Positions 1-12,399 are shown, numbered from the stretch's first letter. The stretch is 64,000 nt of DNA from Thelephora terrestris (GCA_015956445.1 WIUZ02000015.1:956001-1020000); one strand, 5' to 3'. The notes: generated by a model from the sequence alone, not told the origin. Made by a program: numbers and translations.

Positions 1-3000
1 GCTGAGGCCCAATTTGGCGACGTTCTGTCAGCGAGTTTTTTAATGCGTATGTTTACGGACGCTCACATTCTTCCCGACAGCCCTATCCATGGATAGCAGC
101 CGCGGCAAGGATCTCTTCAAGTTTGACCGTTCGCTCATGGAACGACTGGCGGACAACAGTTTCCCAATGTCACAGATCAATGTTCAACGCCGCATGCGCC
201 CCGAAATCTCTCACCACATCCGGTATGAACTTTCAACACGAGAAAAGCACCAAACCTAATCTTTCCTTGCAGAACAATCCTGTACCCCAACCTTGAGGAC
301 AACGAAATTGTGAAGCACTACCCGGACGTGACTGGGATGAGTGAAAATGTCGTGTTCTTTACCCATAACCACAAGGAGGATGGCGGCCAGGAGTCGGTTT
401 CCAAAGTCAACTCATTCGAGGTACATCTTCCCTGGTTTTGGATCTGCAGAATCGCAAAACTCATTTTCCTAGGTCAAAATGACCGTGGATTTGGTCACGT
501 ACTTACTACGCCAGGGGGAGTACAACAGTCAGGGTGACATCGCCGTACTTTGTGCATACTTGGGACAGTTGCAGAAGGTGCGCGCAGCGTTCCGATCGTT
601 GAAGGTTACAGTTGCGGTCGATGAGCGGGACGAGGACCAACTTGTGAAGCAAGGACTTCAGGATGAGGATGAGGTACCCTCGACAGAAGAGGTTTCGGTC
701 GTCAAACACGTGCGTTGAGCAAGACGGATGATGAGTACTTTGATCTCAACTGGGTCGTAATCCACAGGTTCGGCTTGGTACTGTCGACAATTTCCAAGGT
801 CAAGAGGCGAAGATCGTTATTGTTTCGCTGGTCAGGAATTCGGGGGAGTTCGATACCGATAATGCATCAATCGGGTTTTTGAAGGTGGAAACCGTCCTGT
901 GTGATCGCCCATACTACTTTACTGACGGTGACTTAGTCGGAGAACCGGATAAACGTCGCCCTATCGCGAGCCAAACACGGTCTCTATATCATGGGTAATG
1001 CTTCTAATCTACGGAAGAATCCTACTTGGTCTACGATACTTGAAGAGATGGAGAAAAAGGAGCAGATCGGTTTTGGTTTCCCAATCGTCTGCGCACGTCA
1101 CCCAGATAAAGCCAAGACCGTTTCTGAGCCTGGACAATTGCCGCTGGCTGCGCCTATGGGTATGAGCACGGGCTGTGCCACTAACACCCTACTTACACCC
1201 TTCACAGGTGGCTGTACACTTTCATGCGAGTTCAAGCTTTCTTGTGGACATATCTGCCAGTCACGGGTGAGGAAAAGTGTTTTCACGGCTCTAATTCATT
1301 CGCTCACATCTCTTGTATTGAATCACCCAGTGCCACGCTGACCTGGACAACCACAAGAGCACACTCTGTTACGAGAAATGTGTGCGCTTGGCCTGCATAC
1401 GTCACCACCCATGCGTCAGATCCTGTTATCAACCCTGCGGAGATTGCACGTTCCCTTTTTCTAATGTGACGCTTCCCTGCGGTCACGTAGAAGAGCAAGT
1501 TCCATGGTGAGTTTCAATGACACGTCCCTTTAGTAGCACAGATGCCAATTCTTACCGCATCCAGCTATCAACTGGAAAATTTGACGTCTGTCAAGTGTCA
1601 AAAGATTGTCGAAAGGAAACTCCCCTACTGCGAACATTCGAAACAGGTCGCTTGTCATCAGGACCCAGCCGATGTCGGTTGTACCGAGTTGTGTGACAGA
1701 CCGATGGACTGCTGTCCCAGGATATGCAAGGGAGGATGTGGGGAATGTCAGTCACGGAGCTTGACCGCCGGCGAGGTTCCGTCTGGACCAATCCCACGCG
1801 TAAAGCATGCCAAGCATTCTTGCGAGCGTGTATTGTATTGCCAACACCGTTGCGCACGCCCGTGTCACCCAGAGGAGCAAGGATGTGACAACCAGTGCGA
1901 ACAATCTTGCCGCCAACGTTGTACCCACTCCGAGTGTCTCGGGCCTTGTTTTGCTCCCTGCGACCCTTGTTTGGAATCGTGCCCATGGAGGTGTGACCAT
2001 CACGAATGTCCAGTCGCCTGTGGCTCGGTATGTTGATTTGAAGACCAATTTTGGGTGTTATTCCGCTGAGACGCACCTTCAGGTTTGTGCTCGGTTACCA
2101 TGCGATAAGCCATGTGCTAAGCTGCTTGAGTGTAATCATCCCTGCCCCTCTGGTGAGCTCCTCGAGTGCCTCGTGTTTGGAAATTTGCTGAACCCGGTGC
2201 GAAGTCTGTGGCGAACCTTGTGGAATCCAAAAATGCGTCTTTTGCATGAGCGATTATGCGAAAGAAGCCGTCGTCGATCTCATCCTGCAGCGAACCATCT
2301 CCGAGATCGACACAATGTCAGACGGAGTCAGCGAGAAATTAATCGCCCTCGAATGCGGACACATCTTTACTGTCAAGACGTTGGATAGACATTGTTCGAT
2401 GTCCGAGTACTATGACGTCGACCAGATGACTGGCAGCTATCTCAGGACGAAGGCTCCGCCCACCAAGTTTCAGACACCGCCAGCCTGTCCCACTTGCGGG
2501 AGCCCCATCACCTCTCCTCGATATGGTCGTATTACGAAGCGCGCAAACCTGGATATCCTTGAGCAGAAAGTTGCAAGGGACATGTTAAGGCAACTGGAGG
2601 AGTACCGCCAACCCTTGGGAGCTATTGCTGCTAGACTCCAAGCCTTGGAAACCGCGGCCAGGCAAGACATCGGCTACCAAGGCGGCTTCGTCTCGAAAGA
2701 CGGCTTCCTTCGGATCTGCGAAAAGCGCAAAAACCTTTCCGAAAAGCCTGACGAGCCGCTTTCCGTCAAGATGCTAAAAGGTCTCAAAGAATTTCACGGG
2801 GTTTCCCAGAAGGAGGCAGCGCAGTGGTTCAAGACCACGAAGGAAATCCTCCTGGTCTACGGTGCAATAGCCCATATTGCGTCCGTACGGTCCGCTCATG
2901 TGGTAGCTTATGAGGCAGCTATGACTACGCTGCTCGAGCTCGAGATGAAAGCCACTGCTTTGGACACCTCAGAGACCAATGGACAAACGCAATACGAGGC

Positions 3001-4002
3001 GGCTTTTGCCGTTGTGAATGCCAAGATCGGGCAGCCTCCCCGCAACGCGGATCTGACATACCGCATCGAGGCCTTCATGCTCACCATCGAGCTGCGTCTC
3101 GTACTCGCCCAGGTGGCTTTCGCCCGTGTCTCACGACTCCCGCTCACTTTGGACCAATCCGATCGTTCCCGTCACCGACAGATCTGGATAACCTTCGTCA
3201 GGTTCCTCTACGATTCTTGCATCGAGGATTGCGCGAAGGCGGTCTCGCTCGCTCGCTCTTGTTCCTCCCTCAGACAGGAAGCTCGGATCAACATCGTGAA
3301 CCTTCGCTGCACGTTTGAGAAGGTCCGGTTTGACACACTGGAGGAGCACCTCAAGATTCAGCTGCTGGATGAGGATGTAGGAGAGCAGACGTGGACGAGG
3401 GAGAGTTTGGGCGAACATGTAGCACAACAGGAGGCTGAGGCTCGCGGAGCACTCTTGCAAGCGAGGACGAGGTACCTCCAGCATCTGCCGGTCAACTCGC
3501 AGGAGGAGATGAACAAAGAAGTCACCTGGTTCGAGGGGAATTGTACCGCTAGGGCCGAAAAGGTCCTTGGCGCATACAAAGATCTCCAAAAGCAAGTCAC
3601 CGGAGCGAGGGTTTCGTATCAATTCGCATCATTGCAGGAGAAGCAGGACATTGTCAAAACCTTTGTATTCGGTATGTGGCGTGGCGGTGCCGTTCTCCGC
3701 CACGATCAATTCTTACCACTCATGAAATTCTGTACAGGTCACGCTGGACATTTCGACAACTGCGAGAACGGACATACGTTCGCCATAACCGAGGTGCGTG
3801 AACCATAGTTCAGATGCCAGACTTTTTCACATATAAACGATGCCCCTCATAGTGCGGTGGGGCCACGCAGACTCCGAGATGTCCACAATGTCGAGCACTG
3901 GTAGGAGGTAGCAGTGATCGCCGTCTCTCGACATCGGATACTCGTACTGCTGAACTCGAGCTCTTTGCACGTCGCTATGCGATAGCTAAAATTGAGGGCT
4001 AG
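1..4002 (+). CDS. ZNFX1-like NFX1 zinc-finger RNA helicase, C-terminal part (partial at left edge)
   Basis: The window opens inside the SF1 (UPF1-type) helicase domain, just after motif III (LRPNLAT), with an intron at about 22-80. Motif V (TVDNFQGQEAKIVIVSL, near 780-835) and motif VI (NRINVALSRAKHGLYIMGN, near 940-995) are clear. Then come Cys/His-rich NFX1-type fingers (about 1205-2160), a conserved acidic/helical region (2246-3670) and a C-terminal RZ-type finger (GHFDNCENGHTFAITECGG, with CPQCRALVGG after it), split by introns at 3673-3738 and near 3794-3850. The stop is at 4000-4002. Relatives act in RNA surveillance and small-RNA pathways; that role is inferred from the family. One spot is odd: between about 2155 and 2198 no clean splice joins the last finger to the next Cys cluster, and the frame that restores the Cys pattern contains a TGA. 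This may be a lesion or a misread intron. Confidence 0.88.
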
Positions 4003-4645
4003 CGGTGACCGGTGACCCGTAATAGGTTATCACAACTACACTGGAACCTTTGACATCGGTTGCTCGAACACGAGGATGAAACGGTCAATAGTATCCTGTA
4101 CGATGCATCAATGCATATGATGCCTCAGAGTATGATACGCGGCCTCGATAGTTCGAGCATTGTCGGAATCCCCACCTCTCAATTCCCGTTGTTGGATGTT
4201 TGGGGTTGGGGTCAAGGCCATGCGAAAAGCCAAGACTCGATGTGCAAGAACAATGGTCCGACTGACCCGAACAAAAAGAAAAACTCAATCGGTGTGTGCG
4301 GAAGCACTGAGGATGAGCGCTTGAGCGTCCACCTGTAAGCCGACGCGAATCGAATGCTGTATGTTGTTATGAGAAGGTGAAAGGATCCCAGGAGTGGGGC
4401 AGTCGAGGTCTCCGTTCTTTCGATTAGACAGAGGACCTTGTTGGGTGGGGCACGCGCTCTGCTTTCACGTGGCGCCTAACCCCTATCTTTCGCCCGCGCC
4501 ACCCGAAGGGACTGCGAACGCCGCCAACGAAACCGCCTACAAAGACCTTGTCAAGTCAACGAAGACATTATTTCCTGATAACGATTATTATTACAACATC
4601 ATGAGCCAGAAAACATCAGCGAAAATCGTGCAGAAACCAGCTCAG
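4003..4645. other. Intergenic stretch, no gene recognised
   Basis: Convergent 3' flanks of the helicase gene (plus strand) and the aminotransferase gene (minus strand). Short open frames are present, but none shows family resemblance or convincing splice structure. Confidence 0.5.
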
Positions 4646-6168
4646 CTACGCGCACGGATAACTCCAATCCCCAAACTCTACCTTCCCCTCCTGTATATCA
4701 GTGATCCTATCGTACAACGCTTTCCCGACGGGTCCCAACGCGCCTTCGTACTCTGGTATCTCGATATCCGGGTGACCGTCGAGGCCAACAACTCCGACCC
4801 CCGAGATGACGGCGGCGGTTCCAGCGCCGAACGCCTCAAGCAGCCGGTCTTCCGAAGACCATTTGTACATGTCCCCGAGCGTGAACGGCGTCTCGAAGAC
4901 GCGGATGGCAGTATGCGGGTCTAGCGAGTGCAACGGTGAAACGGGCGAATGAGATCGGAGGAGCGTGATGCATGATTCTCGGGTCACCCCAGGGAGGATG
5001 GTCCCATCCAATGGAGGTGTGATGACATCAACGCCTAAAAAAAACCAAACATGAGCCGACGGTTGGGCGGCGTACGGGGGTTTTTTCCCCCAGTGTAGCG
5101 CACCCTCTTCATCTTCGCGTTTGACCACGACGAAGAAGTTCATGCTTCCGGCCTCGGTCACTTTCATACCCATAGAATCTCCGGTGCCGTCGCCAAGAAG
5201 CCAGAGAACCTGCTGATAACCTTTCTTCGCGGCCTCTCGTTGGGGTGAAAAACAGGCAGGGTAGTTTATTCCTAGCTTATACCCAGCGGTGCCTCCGGGC
5301 CACGATCTGACCTGTTCGCCTACTGCAAGGAGGCGGACCGGCTTTGATCCCGTTCGGAAGTAAGGACCTGTGGGTGAGAGAATCACATACAGCATGGCTT
5401 CGTCGCTGGGAGCGACACCGAGAGCTGGTCGCGTGATCGCGTGAGCGGATGGGCTGTGTGGCACCCGATGGGAAAGGACTCACACGGGCGGGTTCCGATC
5501 AGGGTCGGTCGAATGTACAGGCTGCATCCAGGTGCTTGAGGCACCCAGCGGGAGTCAATCATAACCAAAAGTCTGATGAGTTCCAACAAGGCGTCAGAAT
5601 TAAAGGCCTAAACATATGACGTCATTAAGATTTGAAGTAGGGTAAGAACGGATCGCGGAGGCTCACGGGTAACGCGACTCGTGCGGCGGAGCGGGTCATC
5701 CTCTCCATGTTCCTGTTTGGCCTGAACAGACGTGGTTTCCCATCTGGTCCGGCGAAAGCCTGGAAGGGAGGGTCGCATATAGCGTGGGGGTACACAGAAC
5801 ATCAAAGGTGGGTACCTTCATTCCCTCAAAGACGGAGGTGCAGTATTGGAAACAAGAGCATGCTGGGTCAAGAGAAAGGGGTCCGTACGGCTTGATTTCG
5901 GGTGCAGACCATCCCGTCTTTGGATGGAACGAAGCTACCATCATATGATCGGTGCTATGCTAAAGTGTCAAAGGGAAATGAGCACAGCTTCGAGAGGCCC
6001 TCATATCGAAAAGAGGGGCCTTACTCTCCCAAAAACGAGGTCATCGGTTGGTGGCAGTGGTTTCAAAGTTTCAGCCCTGGTAACGATGACCCGAGAGGCC
6101 TTTGACAAGATCCGAGAGCGGTCAGGAATCCTTGGTCTGGCTAATGAGCATTTTGTGGGGACGTACAT
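4646..6168 (-). CDS. Branched-chain amino acid aminotransferase (class IV PLP enzyme)
   Basis: It transfers the amino group between leucine, isoleucine or valine and 2-oxoglutarate, using pyridoxal phosphate. I read six exons on the minus strand: 6168-6025, 5959-5816, 5759-5667, 5607-5484, 5424-5104 and 5034-4646. Landmarks are LVFGR|HSTDHM, GWSAPEIKPYGPLSLDPA, FQYCTSVFEGMK, GPDGKPRLFRPNRNMERM, the PLP lysine in GGTAGYKLGINYPA, the MKVTEAGSMNFF block and DVITPPLDGTILPGVTR, ending WSYPCA. All joins keep frame with GT-AG borders. The ATG at 6168 is the first in-frame start before LVFGR. Its N-terminus, rich in Arg and Ser, could be a weak mitochondrial presequence, so I cannot say whether it is the cytosolic or mitochondrial isoform. 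Length is normal for the family and the gene looks intact. Confidence 0.93.
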
Positions 6169-7198
6169 CGAGATCGGCGAGACCTTTGGAGTTCGCTATG
6201 TTGTGGGGTGCTGGAAAGGTATTCTGTTGGATGGTCATGGTTATGGTTGAAGAGGATTATCGGACGGAGCAAGTGCTTTGAGCTTGTGGCGGAGTCACCA
6301 CCGTAACCGGGACCTCTTTTGGTGAGTCTCCCACGGTTGCTCCGTCCGGACGCTCGAAGATCCGATCGGCCGAAAAATGCGAAATTTCAGAGGGAGGAGT
6401 GGGAGGTCTGCGCGTAAAACGCGTGAATATAGGCCCTTGGCAGAGACGACGCGATTCTACGCGACACTTGGTGGAACTCATGATAACGCGAAGGAATCGC
6501 CGCGCAAAAGCGGCGAATCAATCGCGTCGATCTCATCACCCGTCGATGACCCACGCTCGCAGACGCTCTCCCCTCCGTCCTCGACGTCCGCGGCGAAGTC
6601 CCGGGTCAACGTGCGGCCTCGGATTCCGGATGGGCCGAAGGGTTTGCCTATGGCACGTGACAGCTTGGATGTCGCTTATCATGGAACGCAGAGCACTGAA
6701 GTACAACAGATTCAAGGATTCACTCAAGGTCCAATCCCCTTTCAACGGCTGGAATGAAGGAGCGAGGAAGTCCGCATTCCACTGTAGCCAATAACACAAA
6801 GGAGTTCCCCAAAGTTGTGAAGTGTAGTTGACAACAGGCGCCATCATCACGAGGTCTAGGATCCACGGAGTTGCGGTGGATATATCCTTCGTTCCCTCAC
6901 ATGATGCACCGACACGCTCTCAGTAGAAGTCGAACGAGGAAGACCACACACATGTCAGGCAATGTAGATCGACGTGATGCACAGGCCTTGTGTCCAGATC
7001 GAGCGTAGAGGAGGTATTAAGTACCTTTGTTTACTGCTAAACGGCGTGCAAATCTACCGAGGTGTCATATCGCAGGCGCTGCAGCGGGAGACGTTTCAAT
7101 AGGAGGCAGGGCCGAGGCGATGAGATCGGAGGACGAGAGTGTTTGCGCTTGTTTGTTCCCGTAGATCTTACCCGAGCCGTCTATCCTCCACTGCCTGC
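6169..7198. other. Unassigned interval between BCAT and rhodanese genes
   Basis: This is the shared upstream region of two divergent genes. A plus-strand open frame at 6377-6757 (Ser/Pro-rich, containing PRIPDGPKGLP) and minus-strand frames opposite it are open but match no family I know. A TATA-like run (ggatatatcc) lies near 6880. I do not call a gene here. Confidence 0.4.
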
Positions 7199-7854
7199 AT
7201 GTTTTCCAGAACGGTAGCTTCGCATTGTGTGCGGCGTTCTCTGCTGGCACCCAGCAGAACGCTCGCCCCGGCTCGACGATTCCCAAGCTATGTTCGCCTG
7301 AACTCATCGACAGCGAACCCACCCGCTTCGGACAAGCCCGGGGCGACCAGTGGTGGGAAACCGTCGCTTGATGCCTGGGCACCGCCCATTCTGTCATATG
7401 AGCAAGTGAAATCAAAGACCGAGCAGCCCTCTCCTGTGCGTTTCCTTTTTCGTGCCGTTTTTCTTGTCGCATGAACCTCGTCGCACGGTAGGATTCGTAT
7501 CTGATCGATGTCCGGGAGCCGGACGAGGTCATCCAAGGCTCGATCCCCTCATCCGTCAACATCCCGCTCTCTGTCCTCCCTGGTTCGCTGCATTTGAAGG
7601 GGGAGGAGTTTGAGAAAAAGTTTGGGTTCAAGAAACCGAGGAGGAACCAAGAGATCGTTTTTTACTGCCGGAGCGGGGTTAGAGCTGCGACTGCCGGAGA
7701 TATTGCGAAGAAAAATGGATATGAAAAGTTAGCCTCTCTCACGGAATCCGCGCCTCATGATTCGTTGACGCCCGATTGTCTCAGGTTGTACAACTACAAA
7801 GGATCTTGGCTAGAATGGGTGCAAAGAGAGGGGCACAGGGCGGGAACGTTGTAG
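7199..7854 (+). CDS. Single-domain rhodanese (thiosulfate sulfurtransferase type), probably mitochondrial
   Basis: Three exons (7199-7435, 7492-7727, 7785-7854) encode about 180 residues. The N-terminus, starting MFSRTVASHCVRRSLLAPSR, is basic, Ser/Arg-rich and lacks acidic residues, like a mitochondrial targeting sequence. A rhodanese domain follows: YLIDVREPDEVIQGSIPSSV, then the active-site loop FYCRSGVRA with the catalytic cysteine, and the closing motif NYKGSWLEW. Family members such as yeast RDL1 transfer sulfane sulfur between thiosulfate, glutathione and acceptors. The upstream in-frame codon at 7139 is GTG, so the ATG at 7199 is the better start. The second intron is supported because splicing recreates GYEKLYNYKGSW. 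The gene appears intact. Confidence 0.9.
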
Positions 7855-8151
7855 GCCGTTGAGCTCCCTCGTAGACTTGTTTATACTATAAAATGCATCG
7901 TCTGTGAGCCAAAATGCGAGCGCCGCGTGCACAGCCGTTGCATCGCTCAGGGACGCCGTCCTCCTTGGCGTTCTCGCGTTTCAGACAGCTCGACCCGATT
8001 TGACCGCGCGCGACTTCACAGCCATTCCCATCAGCTTTCCCACTATATTAGCCCAAGATCTACAATCGATTTCCCCCTGCTCTTCTTCCTCCTTCACTCC
8101 TCTCCCCCTCCTCTGTTTTACGATCCCATCTCCCTCAATAACGGACGCATC

Positions 8152-9411
8152 ATGAGGTTTTCTACCCTTACGACTCTCTTACTCGGCGCTGTCTTGCAAG
8201 TGCGCGCCCAGACCGCCGACCCCGCAAAAGTCGCTGCTATCATCGCTCAGTTGGAAGACACACCAGCCCTCGCCGCTCAATTCAACTCGTTCAGTGGGCG
8301 CGAGGTCCGTATCTGCTCACCACAGACCGTCGCGGGACCATACTCACCCACCGTTTTTTCCAGTACGTTTTTGACTTCAACGAAGGCGTAGGCGTCACTA
8401 GCGGCTCTGGCGGAAACCTCACCATCGCAAACGTCGTCGATTTCCCCTACCTCTTTGGTAAGGGCATGGCCCTCTCCGTTGGAAAGATGGCGTACGTCCC
8501 CTTATCCCCTATCTGCCCCCCTCCGCCATCGATCTAAACGTAAACAGACCCTGCGGATTGGCCACGCCTCACTATCATCCTCGTGCCTCCGAATTCCTCT
8601 ACATGTTATCAGGAACCACTCTTCAAGTCGGCTTCATTCTCGAAAACGGCGCCCGATTCGTCCAAAACACCCTCAGTCCCGGCCAAGGCTTCATCTACCC
8701 CAAGAACTCCTTCCACTACCAATCAAATCTCGGCTGCGATCCCGTCACCTTTGTCGCTGGCTTTAACCACGAAGACCCTGGCGTTGCTACCGTCGCCCAG
8801 AGGCGTACGTCGGAGGGGACCTGATTCGCTTTTCAGCTGACTGATTCCCTTCTCTAGTCTTCGGTCTTCCTCCAAATGTTACCGATGTGATTAATGGTGA
8901 TATCGGCATTGACGAGGCAACTCGGATCTCCCAACTGGTGAGGCACCGCCCATCAAAAAACCCCAATCTCAAATTTTCTCACACGTGTCATCTTTTTTTC
9001 CTCCAGATCCCAGACACCTTCGCCATCGGCGTCCAAAGTTGCCTCGACAAGTGCAAGATCCAGCGTACTGCCCAACCGAAGACGCAACAGCAACCCCGCG
9101 TCGTCGGCAACGGGTTCCCCGCTCCCAACAACACTCGCAGGGACAACGAAGAAAACTTGAACAAGAGGTCCGAGGCCCCTAAAACCCCTGAATTTTCCGA
9201 GATCCCCGTCGCCCGCCCTTCCACCATCTCCACCATCCTCGCCTCCGCCAACGCTCAAACCCTCGAAGAGATCGCCTTCTTGCTCAAGGCCGTCATCGGT
9301 GTGTTGCTGACCGGATACGTGTTGGCTTGGGTGTACTTCGTCGTTCCAGCTTGGAGGAACCGCAGGCTTCAGGCTTCCCCTATCGCTCTCGTTCAGGACG
9401 TTAAAGCGTGA
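8152..9411 (+). CDS. Secreted or membrane-anchored cupin (germin/spherulin-like)
   Basis: Five exons: 8152-8304, 8364-8491, 8548-8804, 8858-8937 and 9007-9411. The protein starts with a signal peptide (MRFSTLTTLLLGAVLQVRAQ). A bicupin-type fold follows, with metal ligands in PHYHPRASEFLYMLSGTLQ-like order (two His and one Glu) and a second motif, GQGFIYPKNSFHYQSN, with the last His. Near the C-terminus there is a Pro/Asn-rich linker and one transmembrane helix (VIGVLLTGYVLAWVYFVVPAW) before a short tail. Germin-like cupins can be oxalate oxidases, superoxide dismutases or receptors; no specific activity can be assigned here. A C-terminal membrane anchor is less usual for germins and suggests cell-surface tethering. 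All splice sites are GT-AG and the frame is intact. Confidence 0.88.
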
Positions 9412-10055
9412 TCGCTCTGAGGGGCTATCGAGATAACCTTTTCTCTCTCAGATCTTTCCTGTTTTTGTGGGATTTTTGTACGAACTTACCGCTAACTGTT
9501 CCGTGTACCTCGGACCATCCTAATCTATTATATTGAACCCATCCGTTGTCGACTGAGATCCTGAGCGTTTGAGCGATGAGGCTGACCCCTTCCATTCTGC
9601 TCGTTTCGTGAGTCTATCTGTGCTGTCGTGTCTCTTGAGCCCTGTCGTTGATCGATCCGACAAAGAGTTTTGGTTCTGGGATCTCACTGCATTGGATCAT
9701 TGATCCTCTTTCCTCTCGTTTGTCGCGTTCTGGTCGCTTGCGGAAAGAGAACTGAATTGATTCTTTGGTCGCCCGTGGCTCTTTGGCAACTGACTCCTTT
9801 GAGGTTCTTTGCGCATCCCTCTGGGGTGGTACACAACGCAATGGAAACCGTGCACGGTTCCTTTCGCCACAATCGTCTGGTCTTTGAGCGTCTTTGACGC
9901 GGTCCTCCCTTTCTCTCTCGAGCAGAGGTGGTCTCGTCAAAGAATCTCTCTTGGCTCTTTGAAGTCCCCCATCGCATATATAAAACGGTGTAGGGATCCC
10001 CACTCAAGTCTGAACCAAGCCTCACCAGTCGTCTTACTCCCCTCTCCTCTGAGAG
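9412..10055. promoter_or_regulatory. Intergenic region with TATA box for the zinc-finger paralogue
   Basis: There is no gene in this stretch. A TATA-like run (catatataaaac, about 9975-9987) lies roughly 75 bp before ATGTCTCA at 10056. The related gene near 37.4 kb has the same layout (a tataaattcggtgt element upstream of ATGTCTCA), which supports this as an old promoter. Confidence 0.4.
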
Positions 10056-10930
10056 ATGTCTCATTTCCGTGATCCTCCATCTCTCTCACCTCTCGGGTTT
10101 TCTCCTGTTGTACTCATCGTATCCCTGATTCACGTTTGGTTGTGCCCTCATCCCCCGAGCTGGCCCCACAGAACCGCGGCCAAGAAGCGGTGCGGTCGCT
10201 CGGAACCACGCCATCTGGAGGAGGAGTAAGGTCTTGATAGTGCTGCCAATTTTTCATTTTTCGCCCATTACGAATGCTAAAGGGAGGTTACAGGTCGTTC
10301 GGAACACCCTGGGTTCCGGGGAAATTCGTCGCCCTGCTGGTTGGCGCGGTTGGAATCCCAGTATGTTCTTTTCCTTCAATGTGATCTCACACTTGTCGTT
10401 GACCACTGTCTTTTCTGTAGGTCCAGCAGGCGTCCTCCCCAGGTGTGGGAGAAGGCGCTCTCAGGTGCTCTCGAATGGCATGCATCAAGAGGCTGGATGG
10501 GAAGTGGTCGCCCGGAACACAGCGCCACTGGCCCAGTATTCGGAAGGGGTCTCACGATCAGTCCGACGAAGACTTACCAGGGGAACTGGTCGACCTTGGC
10601 GACTGGAAGCCTGTCTTCTGGCCGGGTAGGATGATGTCCCTCTACTGGCACACCGACGCCAAGCAGGTGAGGGAGGCATCGAGGCGACCACTTCCCTCTG
10701 CGAGGCGGTTTCTCGCGTCCGAACGGGTCGGCAACCTGTGACAAGTGGCTAGGGGGGTATAGCTTCAAGCGCAAGGACTCGGTCCAAGCGCACTGCAGAA
10801 AGTCGACAGCGTGCGGGGCTGCTCTACAAGCAAACAGTGGTGGTGGTCACCGGGTGGGGGGTTCCGGTGTGGGCCGAGCGGGACTTGGTGCGGTATGACT
10901 CCAACTTCCGCAAGATGTATCGAAGTAAGT
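10056..10930 (+). pseudogene. Decayed paralogue of the C2H2-type zinc-finger gene at 36.6-37.4 kb
   Basis: Blocks at 10290-10360 (GTCGTTCGGAACACC...), 10420-10720 and 10755-10920 align at the DNA level with exons 2 and 3 of the minus-strand gene at 36614-37428, in the same order and with an intron in the same place (about 10361-10420). Recognisable peptides are SHDQSD, LPGELVDL, LYWHTDAKQV and, in another frame, SFKRKDSVQAHC. The frame shifts several times relative to the intact paralogue, including an extra C near 10437, and the Cys/His spacing is broken, so it is most likely a pseudogene. The TATA box and ATGTCTCA start are retained. Confidence 0.65.
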
Positions 10931-11534
10931 GGGGGGGGGGGAGGCGCGAACCCAAAGTTTCTCAGTAGCCTTGTTTCTTTCGGCCATATATTCGACCGGT
11001 AGTTTCCGTAGCTAGTGGATTTTCTACTCCTTCAGATGTGTTCGTAGAACTGTGGGCTTTTTTGTGAAAACTTGTTTATTTAATACCGAACAAATGGTTT
11101 TGTACTGTAGCTAGTTACTCTATACAAACCAAGACATCGCGTATGTTAATTACTTTAAGTAGTTGGCTCCATGAATCATATCGCCAACCTGGCTCACGAA
11201 ATTTTGGTACCTTAGAGGTCGAGCGAACGTGAGAAAATGTGTACATCGTTTCATTCTTTCACGCTCACGGTTGATATTGGTCAGATCTTGGCTGCTCCCA
11301 TATCGCGAGAGTTTGTCCGACGTGCCTCGAACTGCCCAGCACTCTTCTCTGCTCCCCGTCTGATACCTTTCGCGAACTTCTCTTCTGGATAGGCATCCTG
11401 CGAACGCATTCTCTGCCTCGTCTCTTAACTCTCCAGGACGAACGACTGCCGGCTTGGCCAAGACCCTTCATTTATCTTAGTCGGGCTACTTCCACTCACT
11501 AGACGTTTCCTTCTATACCTCAGCACGGTTTGTC
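10931..11534. other. Intergenic stretch, nothing recognised
   Basis: A G-run (10931-10941) and AT-rich sequence. No frame or repeat here could be supported. Confidence 0.4.
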
Positions 11535-12290
11535 ATGTCTGTTTCCACTGGCGGGCGACCTTGTCACACCCCGATGGGACGTCTGGCCGCATCCTCGTCA
11601 CTTCCACCAGAACTCAAGATCTTGCTCAACGAACTCGGGAGCGGCTTCTGGCAATTCGAGGCTACCAGGATCGCTCACATGCTCTCTCCGGACGTGACGC
11701 CTCCCTCCGATCTCGTGGACGTTGCGTACTCCCGGCTCAAACAAGACTCCTCGGATTGGCCTCAAGACGCAGAAGACGGCTCGTTTCACGAGCCGCTCTT
11801 GATCTCCTTGAACGACTTTCTCAACGCGTCTCATCGTGCGCTCGATCTTTCTGATCCACCCATCGTCGAGCGGGACGAACGCTGGTGTAGCGGTTTACGG
11901 TTCATGGGATTGGGGAACGAGAACTGTGACGTTCACGGTGGAGATCATGGAGCCGTAAAGCGGGAGGCTCTGGGCGGGATATCTCCCCGGGAGACGGGTC
12001 CGGGGGCGGAGCTGGCGATAGGGGTCAAGCTTGACGAGGATTGGCCGGCGGTGGTGGCTCAAGCCGCGCGATCTGCTCAGACTCTGTTCTGGGCGCGCCA
12101 GCACAGGAAGTTTGGACTCGTCATTGGATTTCGGTACACGACCCTTGAGCTACGCTTCTTGATCGTCCATCGTGGTGGGGTGACGGCGTCGAAAGCGCTG
12201 TCCGTTGTTGAGGAAGGGGGAAAGAAGGATATTTTGCGTATCTTTTTGTCTATGTTGATGTGGAGGACTGAGGACGACGCTGGGATGTAG
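11535..12290 (+). CDS. Truncated fungal-type protein kinase (FunK1) N-terminal module
   Basis: A single open frame of 251 codons. Its second half resembles the region that precedes the kinase domain in basidiomycete FunK1 proteins: EDWPAVVAQAARSAQTLFWA, then FGLVIGFRYTTLELRFLIVH, RGGVTASKALSV, KKDILRIFLSMLMWRTEDDAG. In full-length relatives a kinase domain follows. Here a stop comes right after EDDAGM, and no kinase motifs (VAIK, HRD, DFG) occur in the 110 bp before TMA16. It is therefore a stand-alone N-terminal module or a truncated copy. Function is unknown. Confidence 0.6.
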   Translation: MSVSTGGRPCHTPMGRLAASSSLPPELKILLNELGSGFWQFEATRIAHMLSPDVTPPSDLVDVAYSRLKQDSSDWPQDAEDGSFHEPLLISLNDFLNASHRALDLSDPPIVERDERWCSGLRFMGLGNENCDVHGGDHGAVKREALGGISPRETGPGAELAIGVKLDEDWPAVVAQAARSAQTLFWARQHRKFGLVIGFRYTTLELRFLIVHRGGVTASKALSVVEEGGKKDILRIFLSMLMWRTEDDAGM

Positions 12291-12399
12291 AGGGAGGGCG
12301 AAGAGGAGTTGCGTAGCAGTTTAAACTAGGGTCAAATTTGATTCTTGAAACCGTCAAGGGCGCTGCAGGACGATCTCCGGCAATCACCGTCATCCATCA

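Noticed and set aside
7065-7631. Long minus-strand frame across the rhodanese gene
   Set aside because: Antisense shadow of conserved plus-strand exons.
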